From NCBI GenBank assembly GCA_964346085.1, contig CAYFSZ010000018.1, positions 1 through 21,070 on the forward strand: a stretch of DNA of 21,070 nucleotides, in the 5' to 3' direction. The notes beneath the pieces are model-generated. The model did not search any database, was not told the origin of the DNA, and was given only the letters and a program-made list of their open reading frames with translations. Origin of the DNA: UBA5436 sp964346085 (GTDB lineage Bacteria > Bacillota > Clostridia > Saccharofermentanales > DTU023). Made by a program: the position numbers and the translations under genes. Within the stretch, counting starts at the first letter, position 1, and each line of letters starts with the position of its first letter. Below are positions 14,550 through 21,070 of this stretch, piece after piece.

Positions 14550-14618
14550 AAATATATTCTACATGATTTCCATTGAAAAAACTGAAATAAAAGGAATTGT
14601 TACGAAAATGACATTTTT

Positions 14619-14648
14619 TTGGGGCAAACGTAAGCCTTCATATATAAT
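14619..14648 (+). promoter_or_regulatory. Candidate promoter of the VOC-family gene
   Basis: A perfect TATAAT (14643-14648) lies 27 bases before the ATG, with TTGGGG (14619-14624) 18 bases upstream as a weak -35. The run of As after it is consistent with an untranslated leader of about 20 bases. Confidence 0.5.
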
Positions 14649-14675
14649 ATAAAAAAAAAGAAAGCGAGTAATAAC

Positions 14676-15047
14676 ATGAAATTTGAAATGGTTCATATGA
14701 ACATTAATACGATGGATTTAGAGAAATCTGATAAGTTTTATCGTGAAGCTGTTGGATTAAAAGAAGTAAGAAGAAAAGAAGCAGAAGATGGTAGCTATAT
14801 TATTGTCTATTACAGAGATTACACAGATTCTTTTGAATTTGAAATTACATGGTTGCGTGATCGTGAAGAACCGTATGATTTATCTGACAATGAAATTCAT
14901 TTATGTTTCCGTGTTGATGATTATGATGCAGCATTAAAATTCCATAAAGAAATGGGAGTTGTCTGCTTAGAAAATGATAAAATGGGTGTTTACTTTATCG
15001 AAGATCCAGATGGATACTGGATTGAGATTGCACCATACCGCGATTAA
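14676..15047 (+). CDS. VOC-family protein, glyoxalase I (lactoylglutathione lyase)-like
   Basis: This 123-residue single-unit protein has two beta-alpha-beta-beta-beta modules. Candidate metal ligands in glyoxalase I positions are His7 (MVHMNINTMD), Glu56 in FEFEIT, His76 in NEIHLCFRVDD and Glu116 in GYWIEIAP. The segments LEKSDKFYREAVGLKEV and YFIEDPDGYWIEI are typical of GloA-like members. The usual reaction converts the methylglyoxal-thiol hemithioacetal to lactoyl-thiol. Many low-GC Gram-positives lack glutathione, so the thiol and substrate are uncertain. It is monocistronic, on its own promoter, and ends nine bases before the end of convergent mutM. Confidence 0.82.
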   Translation: MKFEMVHMNINTMDLEKSDKFYREAVGLKEVRRKEAEDGSYIIVYYRDYTDSFEFEITWLRDREEPYDLSDNEIHLCFRVDDYDAALKFHKEMGVVCLENDKMGVYFIEDPDGYWIEIAPYRD

Positions 15048-15056
15048 TTATCAAGA

Positions 15057-15887
15057 CTATTTTTGGCAGTGAGGGCAAAAATGGGAACTGCGCCCAGCAA
15101 CTTTTGTTTTGCGTATTAGTTCTCCACAAATAGGACAAGGCTCAGCAGTTTTTTGATAAACAGCTAATTGCAATTGAAAAAAGCCTTTTTTGCCTAAACC
15201 GTCTACATAATCTCGAAAAGATGTTCCGCGATGACCGATAGCTTCGGCTATCACTTCGCGGATTTTTTTATGCAAAATGCGTAATTTTTTCTGCGAAATA
15301 CGTTTCACTCGAGTGGAGGGTCGAATGCCTGCACGAAAAAGACTTTCATCCGCATAAATATTACCTATACCAGCAATGGCTTGTTGATTCAATAGAAGCC
15401 CTTTGATTTGACTATTAGAAAAACGTTGACAAGTTTGCAAAAAATAATCTTCACTAAATTCATCAGACAATGGTTCAGGTCCTAAAGTCGCATAACCATG
15501 ATCCTGAAATTCATGCCCTTTTTGATATAAGGTCACACGACCGAAACGACGTACATCATTGAAATCTAAATGCGCATGATCAAAGAGAAAACGAACATGT
15601 GTATGTTTCGCAAATTCTTCTGGCTCATCGGCATATAGTAATTTACCAGTCATGCGTAAATGAATAATCATCACAGCTTGTCGTGAAGAATCCTCAACCC
15701 ATTCCAAATCGAATAATAGATATTTTCCGCGGCGACGAATGTCTACTATTTTCCAATTCTTAGTTGGTAAATTATCCACATTCAGGAAGACGTCAGGATG
15801 ACAGATAATAATATCTGTAATCACAGATTTATCAATTCTTTCTAATAAGGAACGTCGTATGGTTTCTACTTCTGGAAGCTCTGGCAT
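15057..15887 (-). CDS. mutM: Formamidopyrimidine-DNA glycosylase (Fpg/MutM)
   Basis: This 276-residue bifunctional base-excision repair enzyme removes 8-oxoguanine and formamidopyrimidines and nicks the abasic site. The N-terminus MPELPEVETIRRSL carries the catalytic Pro2 and Glu3. Lys55 lies in RRRGKYLLFD. The helix-two-turn-helix region contains QQAIAGIGNIYADESLFRAGI. The C-terminal zinc finger has Cys251, Cys254, Cys271 and Cys274. Length and motifs are complete. It follows nadE by 21 bases and is probably in the same transcript. The ribosome-binding site (TTGGAA) is modest. Confidence 0.95.
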   Translation of the reverse strand: MPELPEVETIRRSLLERIDKSVITDIIICHPDVFLNVDNLPTKNWKIVDIRRRGKYLLFDLEWVEDSSRQAVMIIHLRMTGKLLYADEPEEFAKHTHVRFLFDHAHLDFNDVRRFGRVTLYQKGHEFQDHGYATLGPEPLSDEFSEDYFLQTCQRFSNSQIKGLLLNQQAIAGIGNIYADESLFRAGIRPSTRVKRISQKKLRILHKKIREVIAEAIGHRGTSFRDYVDGLGKKGFFQLQLAVYQKTAEPCPICGELIRKTKVAGRSSHFCPHCQK

Positions 15888-15908
15888 GAATTTTTTCCAA
15901 TCAATTTT

Positions 15909-17855
15909 TTAGTCTTCTAATTCTTCTAACCAAACTTTATTGACAGCATCACTTGGCATGACAAGTCCTTTTCTTGGGGAGAAGGAAATCTCATTGACGG
16001 CTGGGCCATCGGGAGAAGCTGAACGTTTGAATTGATTATTGAAAAATCTCTTATAGAACATTTTCAACCAGTAGAGAATCGTTTCATCATCATATTCTCC
16101 CGCAAAGGTTTGCTCTGCAAGGAATAACATTTTTTTCGGCGTATGTTGATATTTCATGAATTGATAAATGAAGAAATCATGTAATTCGTAAGGCCCAACA
16201 ATATTCTCTGTTTTTTGCGCAATTTCGCCTTCTTTTGGAGGCAATAATTCTGGACTAACTGGAGTATCAAGAACATCCAACAAAGTCTGTGCGAATAATT
16301 GATTGGCTGGTTTCATATTGGCATATCGATTTGCTTCATAACGAATCAAATGACGAATTAATGTTTTTGGAATACCTGCATTACAGTTATACATGGACAA
16401 ATGGTCTCCGCCATAAGTAGCAAAACCAAGGGCTGCTTCAGACATATCGCCTGTACCCAAGACTAAACCACCTCTTTGATTAGCGAGGTCCATAAGAATC
16501 TGTGTTCTTTCTCTCGCTTGTGCATTTTCAAATGTGACATCATGATTTTCTGGATCTTGTTCAATATCAATGAAATGCTGATTCACCGCATCATGAATAC
16601 GAACTTCCAAGTAATTTGCCCCACAAGCTTCTGCCAAATTTTTCGTATTATTAAAAGTGCGACTTGTCGTACCAAATCCTGGCATACTCACGCAAAGAAT
16701 ATTTTTGCTTGTTTGATTGAGAATTTTTTGTGCTCTTAAAGCAATTAAAAGCGCGATGGTACTGTCAGAACCACCCGATAAACCGAGAACCACTTTTTCA
16801 TCATGAATATGGGATAAGCGCTTAGCTAAACCATGTGCCACAATATTCATAATGGATTCGAAATGCTCATCATAATGCTTCTCTTCAGCAGGAACGAAGA
16901 AACTTTTTGGGAAATTTCTATGAATTTCATAATCAAAATAATCAGCCCCATTATTCATGGAATATGGAACTGAGAAAGAAGATCCTCCATTCGGGAACCA
17001 AGTCAATTTTTGATTATGGGAGATATCGTTTTGAATAATATCTAAATCAATATCAGCAATCATCAAATCAGATTCGTATAAATTTGTGTTTGCTAAACAA
17101 TCTTTACCTTCATAAATGTAGCCGCGACCAGAATAAACAAAATCAGTCGTGGATTCGCCAAAAGAAGGGCTATTGTATAAAACACTGGTTTGATGTAAAG
17201 AAGCAAATGCAGCGATTTGATTTGTCACAAGTTCATGCTGGCCAGCCAATTCTGCTTGTTCACTGATAATCAAATTCAAATCAATGCGAGTATCTTTTAA
17301 AGGATAATGGGCATATAGTTCAGAGATATTCTGATAGACAGCAGCGGCGAAGGAGCGATGATTTTTTTCATCTTCAAATGTAAAAACACTACCTTCATCA
17401 AGTACTTCATAATTTTCGAAAGACGCAAACGATAATTTTTGTCGATCTGAAAAATACGAATGTATAGAAGATAAACCTGTCGTAGGAAGAACAAACGCCT
17501 TTTCTTCTTGGTTTGATAAAATATAAAGAACTTTGCATAAATGATGATTAATTCTTTGTGGTACAGTTAAAATAACATTGAGATGCTTTTCTTTTAAATC
17601 ATCACGAATGCTGTCGAGAGCTTGTTGCACTTTATCGAGAAGGATATTTTGCTTGAATAAATCACCACAAGTGACACCTGTTAAAGAAAAATCAGGAAAT
17701 ACAAGAAAATCAATTTGTTCTTTCTCTGCAATTTCCAGCATTGCCAGATGTTGTTCCAAATTGAAATCAACATCAGCTACTTTTAATTCTGTGGTTGCTC
17801 CAGCAACACGTAAATAACCTAGTTTTTTTATCATCGATAAGGAATATTTTCCCAT
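15909..17855 (-). CDS. nadE: NAD(+) synthetase, two-domain NadE with a degenerate amidotransferase domain
   Basis: This 648-residue protein has the length and order of glutamine-dependent NadE: an N-terminal nitrilase-fold domain (about 15-290) and a C-terminal synthetase. The synthetase domain looks intact: the pyrophosphatase P-loop SGGSDS (360-365), GTGDMSEAALGFATYGGDH (467-485), NAGIPKTLIRHLIRY and the C-terminal QFKRSASPDGPAV. It amidates deamido-NAD using ATP and ammonia. In the nitrilase domain the expected Glu, Lys and Cys read Asp55 (FPDFSLTG), Thr125 (VLPTTG) and Tyr174 (AAVYQNI), so glutamine hydrolysis is probably lost. I use the ATG at 17855 with GGAGG in front. The open frame continues 110 codons further, but that part overlaps the divergent gene and lies beyond the promoter. 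Confidence 0.95.
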   Translation of the reverse strand: MGKYSLSMIKKLGYLRVAGATTELKVADVDFNLEQHLAMLEIAEKEQIDFLVFPDFSLTGVTCGDLFKQNILLDKVQQALDSIRDDLKEKHLNVILTVPQRINHHLCKVLYILSNQEEKAFVLPTTGLSSIHSYFSDRQKLSFASFENYEVLDEGSVFTFEDEKNHRSFAAAVYQNISELYAHYPLKDTRIDLNLIISEQAELAGQHELVTNQIAAFASLHQTSVLYNSPSFGESTTDFVYSGRGYIYEGKDCLANTNLYESDLMIADIDLDIIQNDISHNQKLTWFPNGGSSFSVPYSMNNGADYFDYEIHRNFPKSFFVPAEEKHYDEHFESIMNIVAHGLAKRLSHIHDEKVVLGLSGGSDSTIALLIALRAQKILNQTSKNILCVSMPGFGTTSRTFNNTKNLAEACGANYLEVRIHDAVNQHFIDIEQDPENHDVTFENAQARERTQILMDLANQRGGLVLGTGDMSEAALGFATYGGDHLSMYNCNAGIPKTLIRHLIRYEANRYANMKPANQLFAQTLLDVLDTPVSPELLPPKEGEIAQKTENIVGPYELHDFFIYQFMKYQHTPKKMLFLAEQTFAGEYDDETILYWLKMFYKRFFNNQFKRSASPDGPAVNEISFSPRKGLVMPSDAVNKVWLEELED

Positions 17856-17883
17856 AACGCCCTCCAAAATAAATGTATACGTT

Positions 17884-17913
17884 ATTATATAATCTATTAT
17901 CAGAATTTGTGAA
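17884..17913 (-). promoter_or_regulatory. Promoter of the nadE-mutM operon
   Basis: On the minus strand TTCACA (17908-17913) and TATAAT (17884-17889) are separated by 18 bases. The -10 hexamer lies 28 bases before the nadE ATG. It supports the inner nadE start. Confidence 0.65.
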
Positions 17914-17929
17914 ACTTTTTTCATGCTAT

Positions 17930-17957
17930 TTGTTACTAATTTTGATATTGTTATAAT
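17930..17957 (+). promoter_or_regulatory. Promoter of the GtrB-type glycosyltransferase gene
   Basis: TTGTTA (17930-17935), a 16-base spacer and a perfect TATAAT (17952-17957) lie 28 bases before the start codon. It is back-to-back with the nadE promoter. Confidence 0.6.
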
Positions 17958-17985
17958 ATGTAAAAATGATTGAGGTAATAAGTTC

Positions 17986-18939
17986 ATGACAAAAACCATA
18001 TCGCTCATTGTTCCAGTATTTAATGAAGAGGAAAATATTTTCCCCTTTTTTGAATTATGCGCGACCAGTTTGGACAAAAAATATAAATATGAGATTCTTT
18101 TTGTAGATGATGGAAGCAAAGATACTTCTGCAGAAAAAATTTCAGATTTAATGCATCGGTACGCCGAGCCTGCCATAAAATGCATTCGTTTTTCAAGAAA
18201 TTTTGGTAAAGAATCTGCGATTCTAGCAGGATTAAAACATGCTAGTGGAGATTATATTTCACTAATCGATGCTGATTTACAGCAACATCCTCATTATGTG
18301 AATGATATGGTTTCTTTTTTAGAGAACAATGAAAGTTTTGATATGGTGGCTTGCTATCAAGATCGCCGTCAAGAAAGCAAAATCTTATCAGGTTTTAAAG
18401 GTTTATTTTATTCTCTCATCAACAAAATGAGCGATACAAAATTCTATAGAAATGCATCAGATTTTCGCACGTTTAGAGCAAATGTCAAAGATGCAATTTT
18501 ACAATTACCAGAATATCATCGTTTTTCAAAAGGTCTGTTCTCCTGGGTTGGTTTTCAAACACATTTTATGCCTTATTCTGTTGAGAAACGCCTGCACGGA
18601 AAAACAACATGGTCATTTAAATCTTTGACGAAGTACGCCTTTGAAGGATTTTTTGGTTTCAGTGTTGTTCCGCTTCGCATTGCAACAGTGCTTGGTTTAC
18701 TCACTTCATTTGCAGCTGCGATTTATTTCCTTTATACCGTGATTAGAACGCTCATCACCGGTATCGAAGTCCCAGGATATGCGACGATTGTTTGTCTGAT
18801 TTTACTATTATCAGGGGTGCAGCTTATTTGTATGGGAATCATCGGAGAATACCTTGCTCGAACTTATATGGAATCAAAACATCGACCTCATTTTATCATC
18901 AAAGAAATTTTGGAAAATCAGGAAGAAAAATTTAAATAA
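17986..18939 (+). CDS. GtrB/DPM1-like family 2 glycosyltransferase (polyprenyl-phosphate glycosyltransferase)
   Basis: This 317-residue protein has a cytoplasmic GT-A domain: SLIVPVFNEEENI at the start, FVDDGSKDTS (39-48), FSRNFGKESAILAGL, and the metal-binding Asp95-Ala-Asp97 in LIDADLQQHP. It has RLHGKTTWSFKSL before two C-terminal membrane helices (about 230-255 and 264-287). This is the layout of GtrB/YfdH/CsbB-type enzymes, which move glucose, GlcNAc or a similar sugar from a nucleotide donor to undecaprenyl phosphate for export and wall decoration. The usual partners (a GtrA flippase and a GtrC transferase) are not in the window. GAGGT lies nine bases before the ATG. Confidence 0.9.
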   Translation: MTKTISLIVPVFNEEENIFPFFELCATSLDKKYKYEILFVDDGSKDTSAEKISDLMHRYAEPAIKCIRFSRNFGKESAILAGLKHASGDYISLIDADLQQHPHYVNDMVSFLENNESFDMVACYQDRRQESKILSGFKGLFYSLINKMSDTKFYRNASDFRTFRANVKDAILQLPEYHRFSKGLFSWVGFQTHFMPYSVEKRLHGKTTWSFKSLTKYAFEGFFGFSVVPLRIATVLGLLTSFAAAIYFLYTVIRTLITGIEVPGYATIVCLILLLSGVQLICMGIIGEYLARTYMESKHRPHFIIKEILENQEEKFK

Positions 18940-18942
18940 CCC

Positions 18943-18970
18943 TTACAAAATTTCAAATAAATGTTATTCT
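18943..18970 (+). promoter_or_regulatory. Candidate promoter for the phosphoribosyltransferase gene
   Basis: TTACAA (18943-18948), a 16-base spacer and TATTCT (18965-18970) lie just after the glycosyltransferase stop. The hexamers match the sigma-A consensus only moderately. Confidence 0.4.
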
Positions 18971-18978
18971 ATTTGTGT

Positions 18979-19000
18979 GGTTTTTCGACAAAGAAAAACC
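18979..19000 (+). promoter_or_regulatory. 5'-leader hairpin before the phosphoribosyltransferase gene
   Basis: Perfect 8-base arms (GGTTTTTC and GAAAAACC) enclose a six-base loop, starting about nine bases after the candidate -10. No T-run follows on either strand, so it is not a standard terminator. It could stabilise the leader or be an operator dyad. Confidence 0.4.
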
Positions 19001-19031
19001 AAAAATAGATTAATGAAATAAGGGGCTCAAT

Positions 19032-19586
19032 ATGAGTGAATTACCAAAATATTATCCGATCGATATTCAAGGCTTAAAAAGACAATTACATATTGTCAAA
19101 GTGTCCGATGATTTAGCAATTGCTGCTTTTATCATTCTAGGTGATGTCGAAGCTTGTAGCCATTGTTCCAAATTATTAGCGGAGAAAATCCCAGAAGTTG
19201 ATGTGTTAATTACAGCAGAAGCAAAAGGCATTCCATTGGTTCATGAGTTGTCTCGTGTGATGGGAATTCCACGTTATGTCGTCGCAAGAAAAAGCATCAA
19301 AACGTATATGGAAGAGCCATTATCAGTTGATGTAGATTCGATTACAACTGTTGGCATTCAAAAGTTATATCTTCCTCGTGAAGATTTATATTTGGTACAA
19401 GGCAAAAGAGTAGCGATTATCGATGATGTTATTTCAACTGGAGAATCATTAAAGTCACTCGAAGAACTTGTTGAACAAGCAGGTGGAAAAGTAGTTTGCC
19501 GCGCGGCAATTTTAGCTGAGGGAGATGCAGCTGATCGCGACGACATTATTTTCTTAGAAAAATTACCGTTGTTCCCAATTAAATAG
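19032..19586 (+). CDS. Purine-type phosphoribosyltransferase (adenine/xanthine PRTase-like)
   Basis: This 184-residue type I PRTase has the PRPP-binding loop VAIIDDVISTGESL (127-140) preceded by two hydrophobic residues, and the VDVLITAEAKGIPLVHELSR segment seen in Apt/Xpt-like proteins and in the PurR effector domain. Such enzymes make the nucleotide from a purine base and PRPP in the cytoplasm. Which base is used cannot be decided from the sequence. No DNA-binding domain is present, so it is an enzyme and not a PurR repressor. It has its own weak promoter and leader hairpin, and precedes glutamate dehydrogenase by 48 bases. Confidence 0.82.
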   Translation: MSELPKYYPIDIQGLKRQLHIVKVSDDLAIAAFIILGDVEACSHCSKLLAEKIPEVDVLITAEAKGIPLVHELSRVMGIPRYVVARKSIKTYMEEPLSVDVDSITTVGIQKLYLPREDLYLVQGKRVAIIDDVISTGESLKSLEELVEQAGGKVVCRAAILAEGDAADRDDIIFLEKLPLFPIK

Positions 19587-19634
19587 ATTTTTCTCAATTT
19601 TTTTCAAATAAAATATATTTGTAAGGAGAGAAGT

Positions 19635-20894
19635 ATGGCAGATAGGAATTTATCTCAATATCAAGAAAATTTAGTTTCAATTCAACAAATCGCTGAAGAA
19701 CTTGGATACACAAAATCGGACTATATTAGCTTATTGAGTCCAGAACGTGAAATTAAAGTTTCTTTGGTCGTCGCAATGGAAGACGGAACCAACAGAGTGT
19801 TTGAAGGTTATCGTATTCAAGATAACAGTTCTCGTGGTCCCTGCAAAGGAGGGGTTCGTTACCATCCTGAAGTAGAAATTGGTGAAGTCTGTAACTTAGC
19901 TTTACTGATGAGCTTGAAATGTGCCGTTAGTGATATCCCTTATGGTGGTGCAAAAGGCGGTATTGCAGTTGATGTTAACGAATTAACAAAAAGAGAATTG
20001 GAACGTTTAACTAGAAGATATGCCGAAAAGATTTATTCTTTCATTGGTGTTGAGGTTGATATTCCAGCTCCTGATGTGAATACCAATGCACAAATTATGG
20101 GGTGGTTCAGTGATGAATATGCAAAAATTGCTGGCAAACGTATTCCAGGCATCGTGACAGGAAAACCACTTGAACTTGGAGGTTCTCCTGGTAGAGCAGA
20201 ATCCACAGGTCGCGGCGTAAAAATTGTGACCCATCTATTCACAGATAAATTAGGCTATCATCCTGATGACACAAGAATTGTAGTTCAAGGAATTGGTAAA
20301 GTTGGTTTGATTGCTGCCCAATTATTAGCTGAAGAAGGCTATAAGATTGTTGGTTTGTCTAATGTTTTAGGTGCTGTATATAATGAAAATGGTTTTGATG
20401 TTTCTAAGTTGTCTGTTGATTTTGGTGATCAAAAGAATTTAGATTTATTATTGGCTCAAAAAGGAGCTAAACAAATACCTGCACAAGAATTATTGTTCTT
20501 GGACTGTGAAGTATTGATTCCAGCCGCTTTAGAAAAGCAAATTCACGGCGACAATGCTCATAAGATTAAAGCCAAAATTGTTATCGAAGGTGCGAATGCT
20601 CCTGTGACACAAGATGGCGAAAGAATTTTACAAGAAAGAGGAATTGAGATATTACCAGACATTCTTTGTAATGCTGGTGGTGTTATTTGTTCCTATTTTG
20701 AGTGGGTTCAAAATTTGCAACATTTCACATGGACAGAAGAAGAAGTCAATGAGAGATTATTCCGAAAAATGAAATCTGCTTATGAAAACGTGATTCGCGT
20801 AAAGGAAGAGCAAAACGTGACGTATCGTCATGCTGCAATGCGAATCGCTGTTGATCGCTTAGTCAAAGCTGCTTTGTCAGGCGGTATTTTCTAA
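19635..20894 (+). CDS. Glutamate dehydrogenase (Glu/Leu/Phe/Val dehydrogenase family)
   Basis: This 419-residue protein has the usual length of the short hexameric GDH class (RocG/GudB-like). It interconverts glutamate with 2-oxoglutarate and ammonia. Conserved sites visible are KGGVRYHP (71-78), Lys95 in LMSLKCAVSDIP, Lys107 in PYGGAKGGI (catalytic motif), PAPDVNTN (145-152), and the dinucleotide fold VQGIGKVG (217-224), where GxGxVG is kept but Lys stands in the position often Asn. IEGANAPVT and LPDILCNAGGVICSYFEWVQN follow near the C-terminus. Cofactor choice (NAD or NADP) is not clear. AAGGAGAG lies in front of the ATG, and a strong terminator ends the gene. Confidence 0.92.
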   Translation: MADRNLSQYQENLVSIQQIAEELGYTKSDYISLLSPEREIKVSLVVAMEDGTNRVFEGYRIQDNSSRGPCKGGVRYHPEVEIGEVCNLALLMSLKCAVSDIPYGGAKGGIAVDVNELTKRELERLTRRYAEKIYSFIGVEVDIPAPDVNTNAQIMGWFSDEYAKIAGKRIPGIVTGKPLELGGSPGRAESTGRGVKIVTHLFTDKLGYHPDDTRIVVQGIGKVGLIAAQLLAEEGYKIVGLSNVLGAVYNENGFDVSKLSVDFGDQKNLDLLLAQKGAKQIPAQELLFLDCEVLIPAALEKQIHGDNAHKIKAKIVIEGANAPVTQDGERILQERGIEILPDILCNAGGVICSYFEWVQNLQHFTWTEEEVNERLFRKMKSAYENVIRVKEEQNVTYRHAAMRIAVDRLVKAALSGGIF

Positions 20895-20918
20895 ATTACT
20901 GTTTTTATTCGATAATAG

Positions 20919-20956
20919 AAAGTCCTGCTTTCCAAATGGGAAGTGGGACTTTTTTT
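20919..20956 (+). terminator. Intrinsic terminator of glutamate dehydrogenase
   Basis: A 15-bp stem with a few G-T pairs (20919-20933 with 20938-20952) and a four-base loop ends in TTTTTTT (20950-20956). The core pairing is AAAGTCC with GGGACTTT. Confidence 0.88.
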
Positions 20957-20978
20957 GCTTGCGATTAAAGCTAAATCC

Positions 20979-21070
20979 TTTCACTCGTTATTATTACCAT
21001 AATACCGTTCGTTTTACATGGGTAAACGAGTAAAGTGGTGAAAACCCGTGCAGTGGCTTACACGGGTAAA
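20979..21070. repeat. Nested inverted repeats and a 13-base direct repeat at the window edge
   Basis: TTTCAC-TCGTT (20979-20989) pairs with AACGA (21025-21029) and GTGAAA (21038-21043), with an unpaired GTAAAGTG-type bulge. A second hairpin, ACCCGTG with CACGGGT, follows at 21044-21067 around a ten-base loop. TTACATGGGTAAA (21014-21026) recurs as TTACACGGGTAAA (21058-21070), 44 bases apart. No gene is visible. It could be a structured leader RNA for a gene to the right or the first units of a repeat; it is cut by the window end. Confidence 0.4.

Noticed and set aside
17856..18185. 110-codon upstream extension of the nadE reading frame
   Set aside because: It overlaps the divergent glycosyltransferase gene and spans the nadE promoter. 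The inner ATG at 17855 has a strong GGAGG and gives the normal NadE length and N-terminus.
21014..21070. CRISPR-like array at the right end
   Set aside because: Only two copies of a 13-base repeat are present, no cas genes lie nearby, and the repeat takes part in hairpins with the spacer. An array cannot be claimed.
1..21070. tRNA, rRNA, insertion sequences or phage genes
   Set aside because: No cloverleaf with a T-arm motif, rRNA segment, transposase or integrase coding region was recognised on either strand.

Overview
The window is AT-rich bacterial chromosomal DNA from a low-GC Gram-positive organism, and it carries the replication origin region. The evidence is a dnaA-dnaN-recF-remB-like-gyrB gene run, two perfect copies of the Bacillus-type parS site TGTTTCACGTGAAACA beside parA-parB, and clusters of TTATNCACA-type DnaA boxes on both sides of dnaA. 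The protein set (Clostridium-like long NadE, GtrB-type glycosyltransferase, cardiolipin synthase) fits Firmicutes. Erysipelotrichia is a guess from gene order and overall feel, not something the sequence proves.

Layout, left to right. Positions 1-232 hold the N-terminal end of a ribokinase-like PfkB kinase, transcribed leftward behind a UPF0303 (HbpS/GlcG-like) protein (250-723). A palindrome-rich divergent intergenic region (724-898) separates these from a rightward AEC-family permease (899-1822). A hairpin at 1845-1872 closes both the permease and parB. Then comes the leftward replication and segregation block: parB, parA, parS, a terminator, gyrB, a RemB/DUF370 gene, recF, dnaN and dnaA (1920-10329). 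The region 10330-10737 upstream of dnaA holds the second DnaA-box cluster, very AT-rich DNA, and the promoter of a rightward NCS2-like permease (10738-12285). Further right lie a DUF3783-like gene and cardiolipin synthase (leftward), a small VOC/glyoxalase-type protein (rightward), mutM and nadE (leftward, one operon), then a GtrB-type glycosyltransferase, a phosphoribosyltransferase and glutamate dehydrogenase (all rightward). The last gene ends in a strong terminator. The final ~110 bases form nested inverted repeats running off the window.

How the parts fit: DnaA, the beta clamp, RecF and GyrB are the initiation and replication-upkeep set. ParA/ParB and parS segregate the duplicated origin. 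Relative to the Bacillus arrangement, soj/parB lie downstream of gyrB instead of on the other side of dnaA. gyrA does not follow gyrB, and rpmH-rnpA-yidC are not upstream of dnaA. The right side is housekeeping metabolism and envelope (NAD synthesis, DNA repair, phospholipid, purine salvage, ammonia/glutamate).

The most notable observation is that the NAD synthetase keeps a full-length amidotransferase domain, yet all three catalytic residues expected from the family (Glu, Lys, Cys) read as Asp55, Thr125 and Tyr174. It is therefore probably ammonia-dependent in spite of its two-domain architecture. Other points are a ~65-residue acidic N-terminal extension on GyrB, three DnaA-box-like 9-mers directly abutting upstream of dnaA, and a 13-bp hairpin between dnaN and recF. 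I saw no mobile element, CRISPR array, tRNA or rRNA gene.
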